Of a stretch of DNA of 13,408 nt, positions 7,633-13,408 are shown piece by piece. The notes under the pieces were generated by a model. The model made no database searches. It was not told where the DNA came from and saw only the letters and a program-made list of their open reading frames with translations. The position numbers were made by a program, and so were the translations under genes. Source of the DNA: CAYXAA01 sp964462985 (GTDB lineage Bacteria; Pseudomonadota; Alphaproteobacteria; Rhizobiales; Stappiaceae); contig CAYXAA010000065.1 of assembly GCA_964462985.1 (NCBI GenBank), forward strand, positions 1 to 13,408, written 5' to 3'. Position 1 is the first letter of the stretch. Each line of letters opens with the position of its first letter.

Positions 7633-7692
7633 GCAATGTCTGCCGGCGCCCGAAGAAGCGTCAGCCCGTTTGCGGCAGACAGCCGACATTGC
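7633..7692. repeat. Imperfect inverted repeat between convergent genes
   Basis: GCAATGTC (7633-7640) is the exact complement of GACATTGC (7685-7692). Alternatively GTCTGCCG (7638-7645) pairs with CGGCAGAC (7673-7680), so two overlapping stems compete. It lies just after the ThDP enzyme stop and just after the racemase stop on the other strand, where a bidirectional terminator would be expected. The long loop and the lack of a T-run make an intrinsic terminator uncertain. Confidence 0.4.
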
Positions 7693-7701
7693 TGATCCGG
7701 G

Positions 7702-8457
7702 TTAATCTGCCCCGGGGGGCGGCGCGAACCCCTGCAGGGCGCCGGCATACGGCTTGGGGAGCGGTGCGGCATAGGCGCCGCGTTTCGAGGTCGACAGGCC
7801 GAGGGCGACGAGCGCTTCCGCCTGTCTGACCGCGGCCCCGACCCCGTCGATCACCGGGATGCCGTATTCGGCTTGAAGCGCACGCGCCATCTCCGCCATG
7901 CCGGCGCAGCCGAGCACGATGGCCTCGGCGCGGTCGTGCTCGAGAGCAGCGGAAATTTCATCGCGCAATCGCGCGGCCGCCCCGGAACTCGGATCTTCCA
8001 GGGACAGCACCGGAACCTCGGCCGCCCGCACCCGGCAGCGCATCGCCATTCCGTATCGATGCACCAATCCCTCGACGGGGACGCGAGAGCGCTCCAGCGT
8101 CGTGACCACCGTGAACCGCTGTGCCACAAAGGCGGCGAGGCTCAACGCCGCCTCGCAGAGACCAAGAACAGGGATCTGCGCCATCGCCCGCGCCGCGTCG
8201 AGCCCGGTGTCGTCGAAACAGGCGATAACGGCGGCATCCGCGCCGCCGCGCTCGCCCTCGCCGATCGCGGCAAGCAAGCCCGGCACGGCCAGCGCTTCGT
8301 CGTAGTAGCCTTCGATCGAGGCCGGCCCCATGGCCGAAGTCACCGCAAGGATCTCGGTCTCGGCCGAAGCGGCAAGGCGCGCAGCACCGGCAATGGTCGC
8401 GGTCATCGAGGCGGTGGTGTTCGGATTCACGACCAGAATGCGCATGGCGTGCGTCAT
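7702..8457 (-). CDS. Hydantoin / Asp-Glu racemase family enzyme
   Basis: 251-aa member of the Asp/Glu/hydantoin racemase superfamily. These enzymes use two cysteines to move a proton at a chiral carbon without a cofactor. Both cysteines are present: Cys80 in VIACFDDTG and Cys184 in VLGCAGM. The opening ILVVNPNTTASMT, the GPASIEGYYDEA segment and the late GVGAAVRQAEAL and TSKRGAYA segments match hydantoin racemases better than amino-acid racemases. Allantoin racemase is a close relative and cannot be excluded. The start at 8457 overlaps the permease stop by ATGA; Met5 (8445) is an alternative and would bring the first cysteine to 76, as in studied hydantoin racemases. It is the last gene of the transporter operon and probably acts in the cytoplasm on the imported compound. 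No hydantoinase or carbamoylase gene is in view. Confidence 0.9.
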   Translation of the reverse strand: MTHAMRILVVNPNTTASMTATIAGAARLAASAETEILAVTSAMGPASIEGYYDEALAVPGLLAAIGEGERGGADAAVIACFDDTGLDAARAMAQIPVLGLCEAALSLAAFVAQRFTVVTTLERSRVPVEGLVHRYGMAMRCRVRAAEVPVLSLEDPSSGAAARLRDEISAALEHDRAEAIVLGCAGMAEMARALQAEYGIPVIDGVGAAVRQAEALVALGLSTSKRGAYAAPLPKPYAGALQGFAPPPGAD

Positions 8458-9269
8458 GCCCGCGTCCGGCGCCGGCCGACATAGACGAGAGCTGCCAGCG
8501 TCCCTCCGATGACAAGGAACGAAAACAGCGTCGTCACCGTGCCCAACGCGTAGAGCACCGGCGTCGTGACATTCGTCGTCATGCCGTAGATTTCCAGCGG
8601 AAGGGTGTTGTAGGTACCGGCCGCCATCAGGGTGCGGGCGAACTCGTCATATGAAAGGGTGAAGCCGAACAAGGCGACGCCGATCAGGCTCGGCGCGATG
8701 ATCGGCAACACCACGTGGACGAACGTCTGCCAGTCCGATGCGCCGAGATCGCGGGCGGCTTGCTCATAGGCAGGCGAAAAGCGATTGAACACGGCGAACA
8801 TGATGAGCACGCCGAACGGCAGCGTCCAGGTCAGGTGGGCGCCGAAGGCCGAACTGTACCAGGCCGGCCTGAAGCCGAGTTGCTGAAACAGGACGCCAAT
8901 GCCGAGCGAGATGATGATTGAAGGTACGACCAGACTGGCGACCGCAAGGTAGAACAGCGGCGTTGCTCCGATGAACCGGCGGCGGAATGCCAGCCCGGCC
9001 AGGAGCGAGACGACGACCGTGACCAGCATCACCATGATCGCGAGGGCGAAGGAGCGGCGGAAGCTGCCGCCGAAATCGCCGACCGCCTGCCGCTCGAAGA
9101 GATTGGCAAACCAGTGCAGCGAGATGCCGTTGAGCGGAAAGGTGAGACCCCCGTTCGGACCCTGGAACGAAAGGATCACAATCGCCGAGAGCGGCCCGTA
9201 CAGAAACAGCACGAACAGCCCGAAGAAGGTCGCGAGGACGTAGAAACCGAGGGTGCGCCTTTCGCCCAT
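8454..9269 (-). CDS. ABC transporter permease, PotC-type
   Basis: Inner-membrane subunit of a spermidine/putrescine-family importer, about 271 aa with six likely membrane segments. The first starts around residue 9 (FYVLATFFGLFVLFLYGPL) and the last ends near 264 (FSFLVIGGTLAALVYVG). The cytoplasmic EAA loop that docks to the ATPase is visible as EQAARDLGASDW, then about 12 residues and LPIIAPSLIG. The ATG at 9269 is preferred: AAGGAG lies 8 nt before it, inside the end of the upstream permease gene. A GTG at 9275 overlaps that stop as GTGA but sits only 2 nt from the same ribosome binding site. The stop overlaps the racemase start by 4 nt. By family it pairs with the upstream permease as a heterodimer. 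Confidence 0.94.
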   Translation of the reverse strand: MGERRTLGFYVLATFFGLFVLFLYGPLSAIVILSFQGPNGGLTFPLNGISLHWFANLFERQAVGDFGGSFRRSFALAIMVMLVTVVVSLLAGLAFRRRFIGATPLFYLAVASLVVPSIIISLGIGVLFQQLGFRPAWYSSAFGAHLTWTLPFGVLIMFAVFNRFSPAYEQAARDLGASDWQTFVHVVLPIIAPSLIGVALFGFTLSYDEFARTLMAAGTYNTLPLEIYGMTTNVTTPVLYALGTVTTLFSFLVIGGTLAALVYVGRRRTRA

Positions 9270-9271
9270 CG

Positions 9272-10231
9272 TCACAGCTCCTTGCGAATGTCGACGACCC
9301 GCAGGATGCCGGCCACCATCAGCAGCACCAGCACGAGAAGCACGACCGCATTGGCGGCTGCCGCAGGATACTGAAGCAGCGACATCTGGTTCTTCATCAT
9401 CAGTGCAACGGAGGCGCTCTGACCTCCGGACATGACCTGCACCGTGGAGAAATCGGCCATGACCAGCGTCACGACGAAAATGGTGCCGATCGCCATGCCG
9501 GGCTTTGCAAGGGGGACGATGACGTTGGTCAGGATCTGCCAGCCATTGGCGCCGGCATCACGCGCCGCTTCAACGAGCGAGCGATCGATGCGCATCAGCG
9601 TGTTGAAGATCGGGACCACCATGAACAGCGTGTAGAGGTGGACCATGGCGAGCACGACCGCGAAATCCGAGTAGAGCAGCCATTCGACAGGTGCCGAAAC
9701 GATCCCGATTTCGATCAGGGCCGAATTGACGAGGCCGTGGCGGCCCAGCACCGGAATCCACGAGATCATCCGGATGATGTTGGAGGTCAGGAACGGCACC
9801 GTGCACAGGAGAAACAGAACCGTCTGCATGCCGGCCGAGCGCACGTGGAAGGCGAGGAAGTAGGCGACCCAGAAACCGACGAACAGCGTGATCGCCCAGA
9901 CCAGGGCCGCGTATTTCAGCGTGTTAAGATAGGTTTTCCACGTCACCCACGACCCGAGCGTCTCGGCGTAGTTGAGCGTTATGAAGTCCGGATACATTGT
10001 CGCGAAGTCGTAGTCCCAGAAGGACACGACCGCGATCATGATGATCGGCAGCAACAGGAAGCCGCCGAGAATGAGCGCAAGCGGCAGCGCCTGAAGGTAA
10101 GGCACCAGGCGGGCGCGCATCCGCGCGAGCATCCCTGTCCGCAGGGAAGAGGCCACAGTGGCCGACTGGTCGAGCGCGACAGCCAAAGGCGGACTCCGAC
10201 GGGTTGGGCCAGGCCGGGTCCGGTCCGGCAT
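9272..10231 (-). CDS. ABC transporter permease, PotB-type
   Basis: First permease of the importer, up to 319 aa. A basic, proline-rich N-terminus of about 45 residues precedes six membrane segments, the first near 47-70 (LALILGGFLLLPIIMIAVVS) and the last near 292-312. The EAA loop reads EAARDAGANGWQ, then PLAKPGMAIG. The start is uncertain. The ATG at 10231 has no Shine-Dalgarno match and lies in the top of a strong hairpin formed by 10213-10250. An ATG at 10132 (Met34) would still leave a basic lead before the first membrane segment and has a weak GGACAGGG upstream. Either translation is coupled to the binding-protein gene, whose stop is 25 nt upstream, or the true start is further in. The 3' end overlaps or touches the next permease. 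Confidence 0.9.
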   Translation of the reverse strand: MPDRTRPGPTRRSPPLAVALDQSATVASSLRTGMLARMRARLVPYLQALPLALILGGFLLLPIIMIAVVSFWDYDFATMYPDFITLNYAETLGSWVTWKTYLNTLKYAALVWAITLFVGFWVAYFLAFHVRSAGMQTVLFLLCTVPFLTSNIIRMISWIPVLGRHGLVNSALIEIGIVSAPVEWLLYSDFAVVLAMVHLYTLFMVVPIFNTLMRIDRSLVEAARDAGANGWQILTNVIVPLAKPGMAIGTIFVVTLVMADFSTVQVMSGGQSASVALMMKNQMSLLQYPAAAANAVVLLVLVLLMVAGILRVVDIRKEL

Positions 10232-10250
10232 CTGCCAGGCCGGACCCGGC
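10213..10250 (-). repeat. Strong intercistronic hairpin between binding protein and permease
   Basis: In the transcript, GCCGGGTCCGG pairs perfectly with CCGGACCCGGC (11 bp). The 16-nt interior can add about five more pairs (one G-U) after a single mismatch, leaving an AGAU tetraloop. The stem begins 6 nt after the binding-protein stop and the annotated AUG of the permease (10231) lies at its tip. Such structures often protect the 3' end of the binding-protein mRNA so that it outnumbers the permeases. No U-run follows, so it is not a plain terminator. Confidence 0.65.
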
Positions 10251-10256
10251 GACAGG

Positions 10257-11546
10257 TCAGGCTGCGATGAACTCGTTCCAACGGCGGACCATGTACCGGT
10301 CCTCGTCCATCACCGAGTTCCAGCAGGCGACACGGCCCATGCGCTCCTCGAAGGAGCCGCCGTCACGCACCGTCCCGGCCTTTTCCATCAGCTTGCCGTC
10401 AGGGGAGAGAATGTCGCCCTGCGCCGGCTTGCCCTCGACCCAGAAGCCCCATTCGTCCTCGGTCATGTACTGCCTGGCGGTCTCCATTGCCGCAGAATAG
10501 TAGCCTTGGCGGTTGAGATAGGCGCCGACCCAGCCCGAGGTGTACCAGTTGATGTACTCGTAGGCCGCATCGAGCTTGGCGCCGGAAAGATGGGCGGCGA
10601 GCCCGAGGCCGCCGCCCCAGGCCCGGTAGCCCTCCTTCAGCGGCTGATAGACGCACGGGATGCCCTTCGAGCGGACCGCGGCAACGGCCGGCGACCACAT
10701 CGACTGGATGACGACCTCGCCGGAGGCCATCAGGTTCACGCTCTCGTCGAACGACTTCCAGAAGGCGCGGAACTGACCATCCTGCTTGGCCTTGATGAGG
10801 AATTCGATCGTCTTGTCGATCTCTTCCCGCGTCATGTTGCCCTTGTCGGCGTAGGTGATCTCGCCCATCGCCTCCATGATCATGGCCGCGTCCATGATGC
10901 CGATCGACGGAATGTTGAGGATGGAGGTCTTGCCCTTGAAGGCCGGGTCCATCATGTCGGCCCACGAGGTGATTTCCCGGCCGACGAGGTCGGGCCTGAT
11001 GCCGAGGGTATCGGCGTTGTAGATGGTCGGGACCATCGTAAGCCACTGGGTGGGCTCCTTGGCGAAGGTTTTTGCCTCCTGGCCCTCGACAAAGCCGACG
11101 GTGTGGGGAGCGGTGCCCTGTGCGATCTCCGACTCGGGCGTCAGCTTGCCGGTGATGAACAGCGGCACGATCTTGTCGTAGTACTTCAGCTTCGAGGTAT
11201 CCATCGGCTGGATCACGCCGGCCGGAAACACCTTCTTCAGGATCCAGTATTCAATGTCGGCGATGTCGTAGCTGTCCGGCTGAGTCACGGCGCGTTGGGC
11301 GGCAGCGTCGGAATCCGTCGCCGTCATCTCCAGCGTGATGCCAAGGTCTTCCTTGCACTTCTCCGCAATCGCATTGAGGTTGGAAACCCCGGTACCGAAC
11401 TGGCGCAGCGTGATGGGGTTCTGCGCCCAGATCGTCGGGAAGCCCGTGATGATGCCGGAGCCGGCAGCAAGGCCGGCGGCGGCCGCGCCCGATTTCAGAA
11501 GCGAGCGGCGGGATACGCCCGCCGTCATGTTGGTTGGCTTGGTCAT
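10257..11546 (-). CDS. ABC transporter substrate-binding protein, PotD-like, Tat-dependent
   Basis: Periplasmic ligand-binding protein of about 429 aa, from the extracellular solute-binding family that includes spermidine/putrescine-binding PotD. The signal is twin-arginine: SRRSLLK at about 12-18, an Ala/Gly-rich h-region, and cleavage expected near TIWAQ, which points to export of the folded protein. The mature part has the usual type II binding-protein features, such as DIADIEYWILKK, GFVEGQ, a TIYNADTLG segment, SWADMMDPAFKGK and SIGIMDAAMI. The ligand cannot be read from the sequence. The ATG at 11546 is chosen because GAGGGGG lies 7 nt before it; the ATG two codons upstream is almost on top of that site. 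The gene follows the ATPase gene by 30 nt and precedes the permeases. The hairpin after its stop may raise its level relative to the other subunits. Confidence 0.93.
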   Translation of the reverse strand: MTKPTNMTAGVSRRSLLKSGAAAAGLAAGSGIITGFPTIWAQNPITLRQFGTGVSNLNAIAEKCKEDLGITLEMTATDSDAAAQRAVTQPDSYDIADIEYWILKKVFPAGVIQPMDTSKLKYYDKIVPLFITGKLTPESEIAQGTAPHTVGFVEGQEAKTFAKEPTQWLTMVPTIYNADTLGIRPDLVGREITSWADMMDPAFKGKTSILNIPSIGIMDAAMIMEAMGEITYADKGNMTREEIDKTIEFLIKAKQDGQFRAFWKSFDESVNLMASGEVVIQSMWSPAVAAVRSKGIPCVYQPLKEGYRAWGGGLGLAAHLSGAKLDAAYEYINWYTSGWVGAYLNRQGYYSAAMETARQYMTEDEWGFWVEGKPAQGDILSPDGKLMEKAGTVRDGGSFEERMGRVACWNSVMDEDRYMVRRWNEFIAA

Positions 11547-11576
11547 TCGCATTCCCCCTCTTCTTGGTTTGCTGGT

Positions 11577-12665
11577 TCAGGAGTCGAGGTGGCCGAGCAC
11601 GATCGTGTCGCCCGCCTCCCAGTGGAGCGGCACCGCATCGCCGATCTTGACCGGCCTGGCAAAGAAGTCGGCGTCGCTCATGATCGCGGTGAAGTCGTCG
11701 ACGCCGGCGCCCGACACGCTCAGCTTCACCGAGGAGCCCCGGTATTCGATGTTCTGGACGATGCCGGTGAGGCCCAGGCCCGGTTGCTTCGGCTCTCCGA
11801 TCCGGACACGATCCGTACGGATCGCCATGTCGACGGGCGAGCCCGGCTCCCGCGCAGGCCCGGCGGCGACGAAACTGCCGCCTCCGCCGGCCTCGAGCGT
11901 CAGCATGCCATCGGCATGACCTGCGGCCTTTCCGCAAATGACGTTGTGATCGCCCATGAAGCGGGCGACGAAGGCAGTGGCCGGCCGCTCGAACACCGCA
12001 CGCGGGTGCGCGGCCTGCTCGACGCGGCCTTCGTTCATCACCACGATCAGGTCGGACAGCGCCATCGCCTCTTCCTGGCTGTGGGTGACGTGGACGAAGG
12101 TGATGCCAAGCGCGCGCTGGAGCCTCTTCAGCTCCGCACGGACGCGAACCTTCAGAAACGGATCAAGGGCCGACAGGGGCTCGTCGAGCAGGAGGGCCTC
12201 CGGGTCGGTGATGAGCGCCCGCGCCAGGGCCACGCGCTGCTGCTGCCCGCCCGAGAGCTGCGCCGGACGGCGGTCCGCATAGGCTTCCATCTGAACGAGC
12301 TTCAGCATCTCGAGCGCCCGGGCGCGGCGCTCCTTCTTCGGCATTCCCTTCATCTTCAGGCTGAAGGCGACATTGTCCGCCACGTCGAGGTGCGGAAACA
12401 GCGCGTAGGACTGGAACATCATCGCGGTGCCGCGCCGCGCCGGCGGCAGGTCGGTCACCACGGAATTGCCGAGCCTGATGTCGCCGGACGTAATGCTCTC
12501 GTGGCCGGCGATCATCCTGAGGGTCGTGGTCTTGCCACATCCTGACGGACCGAGCAGACAGCAATAGCTGCCTGCCGGGATCTTCAGGCTGATGTTCTGC
12601 ACGGCTGCGGTTGAGCCGTAGACCTTGGATACGGATACGATATCGATCGTGGCGGCTTTGGACAT
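11577..12665 (-). CDS. ABC transporter ATP-binding protein, PotA-type
   Basis: Energy-coupling ATPase of the importer, 362 aa, first gene of the operon. All nucleotide-binding motifs are intact: Walker A GPSGCGKT at 39-46, Q-loop Gln85, signature LSGGQ at 137-141, Walker B ALLLDE at 157-162 followed by the D-loop SALD, and switch His195. About 120 residues at the C-terminus form the TOBE-type domain usual in spermidine/putrescine, iron and sulfate ATPases. The ATG at 12665 is preceded by GGGAAAGG about 6 nt upstream, a fair ribosome binding site. Sequence type and gene order (ATPase, binding protein, two permeases) match the polyamine/opine uptake class, but the ATPase does not decide the cargo. 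Confidence 0.95.
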   Translation of the reverse strand: MSKAATIDIVSVSKVYGSTAAVQNISLKIPAGSYCCLLGPSGCGKTTTLRMIAGHESITSGDIRLGNSVVTDLPPARRGTAMMFQSYALFPHLDVADNVAFSLKMKGMPKKERRARALEMLKLVQMEAYADRRPAQLSGGQQQRVALARALITDPEALLLDEPLSALDPFLKVRVRAELKRLQRALGITFVHVTHSQEEAMALSDLIVVMNEGRVEQAAHPRAVFERPATAFVARFMGDHNVICGKAAGHADGMLTLEAGGGGSFVAAGPAREPGSPVDMAIRTDRVRIGEPKQPGLGLTGIVQNIEYRGSSVKLSVSGAGVDDFTAIMSDADFFARPVKIGDAVPLHWEAGDTIVLGHLDS

Positions 12666-12796
12666 CGCTGGCCTTTCCCGTTCGGGAGACCAGATGCATC
12701 AGCCGTGCCATCTACTCTGCGGCGGACCAAACCGTTGACAATCAACACATTCTTGAACCCTGCCGCATTGTTTGGCAGGAGGCATCGCTGAATGCT

Positions 12797-12811
12797 GCAC
12801 AATTATTGTGC
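12797..12811. promoter_or_regulatory. Perfect AT-rich palindrome, likely operator
   Basis: GCACAAT-T-ATTGTGC has 7-bp arms around one central base and is unusually AT-rich for this GC-rich DNA. It sits 132 bp before the ATPase start and 279 bp before the symporter start, a suitable place for a dimeric repressor or activator. GntR-type and similar winged-helix regulators bind sites of this shape, but no matching regulator gene is in the window. Confidence 0.55.
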
Positions 12812-12980
12812 GAACGTCGCGGAGCGGAGATGCCGGATCGAAGGCAGTTGAGGTTGGCGTCCGACAAGCCGACGCTCGGTGCTCGACGACAGCGATCGCG
12901 GCTCAATGATTTTCCAGATCCGCCGACGACGGCAATCGCCTTCCGCGCATCGGCGCATGGCCCCGCACGTGCACTTTCGG

Positions 12981-13009
12981 TTGTGTTGATTGAACTTCAG
13001 GCAAATAAT
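12981..13009 (+). promoter_or_regulatory. Possible sigma-70 promoter for the symporter gene
   Basis: TTGTGT (12981-12986) and AATAAT (13004-13009) are 17 bp apart, the standard spacing, with 4 of 6 bases matching at each box. Transcription would start near 13016, about 75 nt before the symporter ATG. The local AT-rich patch supports it, but this is a weak match. Confidence 0.3.
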
Positions 13010-13089
13010 CCTTCAGGGGCAAAAGGCGGACGAGGCGCTTACCGGCCGGAACCGTCGGGGGTCTTTGCGCCAGAGGGGAACATCTTCCT

Positions 13090-13408
13090 ATGCAACTCGT
13101 CACTGACTTTTTCAGCCTTATCGAAGACCTCACCTGGGGTTGGGCGTTGATCCCCATTCTCGTGGTCTTCGGCGTTTTCATCACAGTCATGAGCGGGTTC
13201 GTTCAGATCGAATTTTTCACGCGGATGTTCCGGGTGCTTTCCTCCAAGAACCAGTCGGGAGACCCCAATGCGATCAGCGCGCGCGAAGCCCTGCTGGTTT
13301 CCGTCGGCGGCAGGGTCGGCGGCGGCAACATTGCAGGCGTCGCGGTGGCGATCACGCTTGGCGGGCCCGGCGCCGTGTTCTGGATGTGGGCGATCGCCCT
13401 TGTCGGCA
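13090..13408 (+). CDS. Sodium:alanine/glycine symporter (AGCS family), 5' part
   Basis: The first 106 codons of a cation-coupled amino-acid importer; the frame is still open at the window end. The N-terminus has a hydrophobic segment near residues 18-36 (WALIPILVVFGVFITVMSG). After the sequence FFTRMFRVLSS comes the family signature: REALLVSVGGRVGGGNIAGV, followed by AVAITLGGPGAVFWMWAIALVG. The usual family form is VGTGNIAGVA-x(n)-GGPGAVFWMW, so here Gly replaces the common Thr. AGCS proteins carry alanine or glycine with Na+ or H+ across the inner membrane. AGGGGAA at 13074-13080 lies 9 nt before the ATG and supports this start. The gene is divergent from the ABC operon and may share its control region. 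Full-length members are about 450-550 aa. Confidence 0.9.
   Translation, partial: MQLVTDFFSLIEDLTWGWALIPILVVFGVFITVMSGFVQIEFFTRMFRVLSSKNQSGDPNAISAREALLVSVGGRVGGGNIAGVAVAITLGGPGAVFWMWAIALVG

Larger units (their letters stand above)
12666..13089. promoter_or_regulatory. Divergent control region, transporter operon / symporter
   Basis: This 424-bp spacer separates the leftward ABC operon from the rightward symporter and must carry both promoters. On the operon side three inverted repeats follow one another: GTTGA-CAA-TCAAC (12734-12746), CCTGCC and GGCAGG around a 9-nt loop (12759-12779), and the palindrome at 12797-12811. The symporter side holds a possible sigma-70 promoter at 12981-13009 and a CTTCAGG direct repeat at 12995-13001 and 13011-13017. 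An open frame crosses the region on the + strand, but it begins inside the ATPase gene and has no recognisable content. I looked for a glycine riboswitch, which often precedes this symporter class, and see none. Confidence 0.6.

Noticed and set aside
10158..12545. A 795-codon open frame on the + strand opposite the ABC operon
   Set aside because: It lies antisense to four well-supported genes, is rich in Arg, His, Gly and Asp as GC-rich antisense frames are, and has no domain or ribosome binding site.
12812..13089. A glycine riboswitch upstream of the symporter
   Set aside because: Expected for some AGCS genes, but I cannot find the conserved glycine aptamer core here.
1..13408. CRISPR arrays, insertion sequences or phage genes
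   Set aside because: No regularly spaced repeats, transposase, integrase or terminal inverted repeats were seen.

Overview
The window is about 13.4 kb of GC-rich DNA with tightly packed genes. Twin-arginine signal peptides, a polyamine-type ABC operon with 4-nt overlaps, a hydantoin-racemase-family gene and a possible EcfG-type promoter all suggest an alphaproteobacterium, probably of the Hyphomicrobiales/Rhodobacterales kind. No gene here fixes the genus.

Layout. Positions 1-24 are the 3' end of a tRNA gene (probably tRNA-Phe) cut by the window edge. A gene-poor stretch of roughly 900 bp follows, with one doubtful small reading frame and a nested inverted repeat. Next is a Tat-exported CueO-type multicopper oxidase (934-2532, +), facing a secreted S10 serine carboxypeptidase (2684-4249, -). 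An AraC-family regulator (4475-5515, -) is divergent from a thiamine-diphosphate enzyme of the pyruvate oxidase/acetolactate synthase superfamily (5838-7601, +). Just upstream of that enzyme is a 20-codon reading frame with a near-perfect ribosome binding site, whose stop codon overlaps the enzyme's start (ATGA). Further upstream is a possible general-stress (EcfG) promoter.

Positions 7702-12665 (-) form a five-gene operon read right to left: ABC ATPase, Tat-dependent substrate-binding protein, two permeases, and a hydantoin/Asp-Glu racemase-family enzyme. The genes are spaced 30, 25, -4 (GTGA) or 2, and -4 nt. The transporter belongs to the spermidine/putrescine family by sequence. The coupled racemase suggests the cargo may be a chiral nitrogen compound such as a hydantoin, a ureide or an amino acid, but this is inference. 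A strong hairpin lies between the binding-protein gene and the first permease and encloses the annotated permease start codon.

From 12666 to 13089 is a divergent control region with a perfect 7-bp-arm AT-rich palindrome. At 13090 a sodium:alanine/glycine symporter (AGCS family) begins on the + strand and runs off the window end. The right half of the window is therefore about uptake of nitrogenous or amino-acid-like solutes. The left half combines periplasmic copper defence, a secreted peptidase and a possibly stress-linked ThDP enzyme. No mobile element, CRISPR array or clearly novel multi-gene system is visible. The most interesting items are the leader frame at 5779, the hairpin at 10213-10250 and the racemase-transporter coupling.
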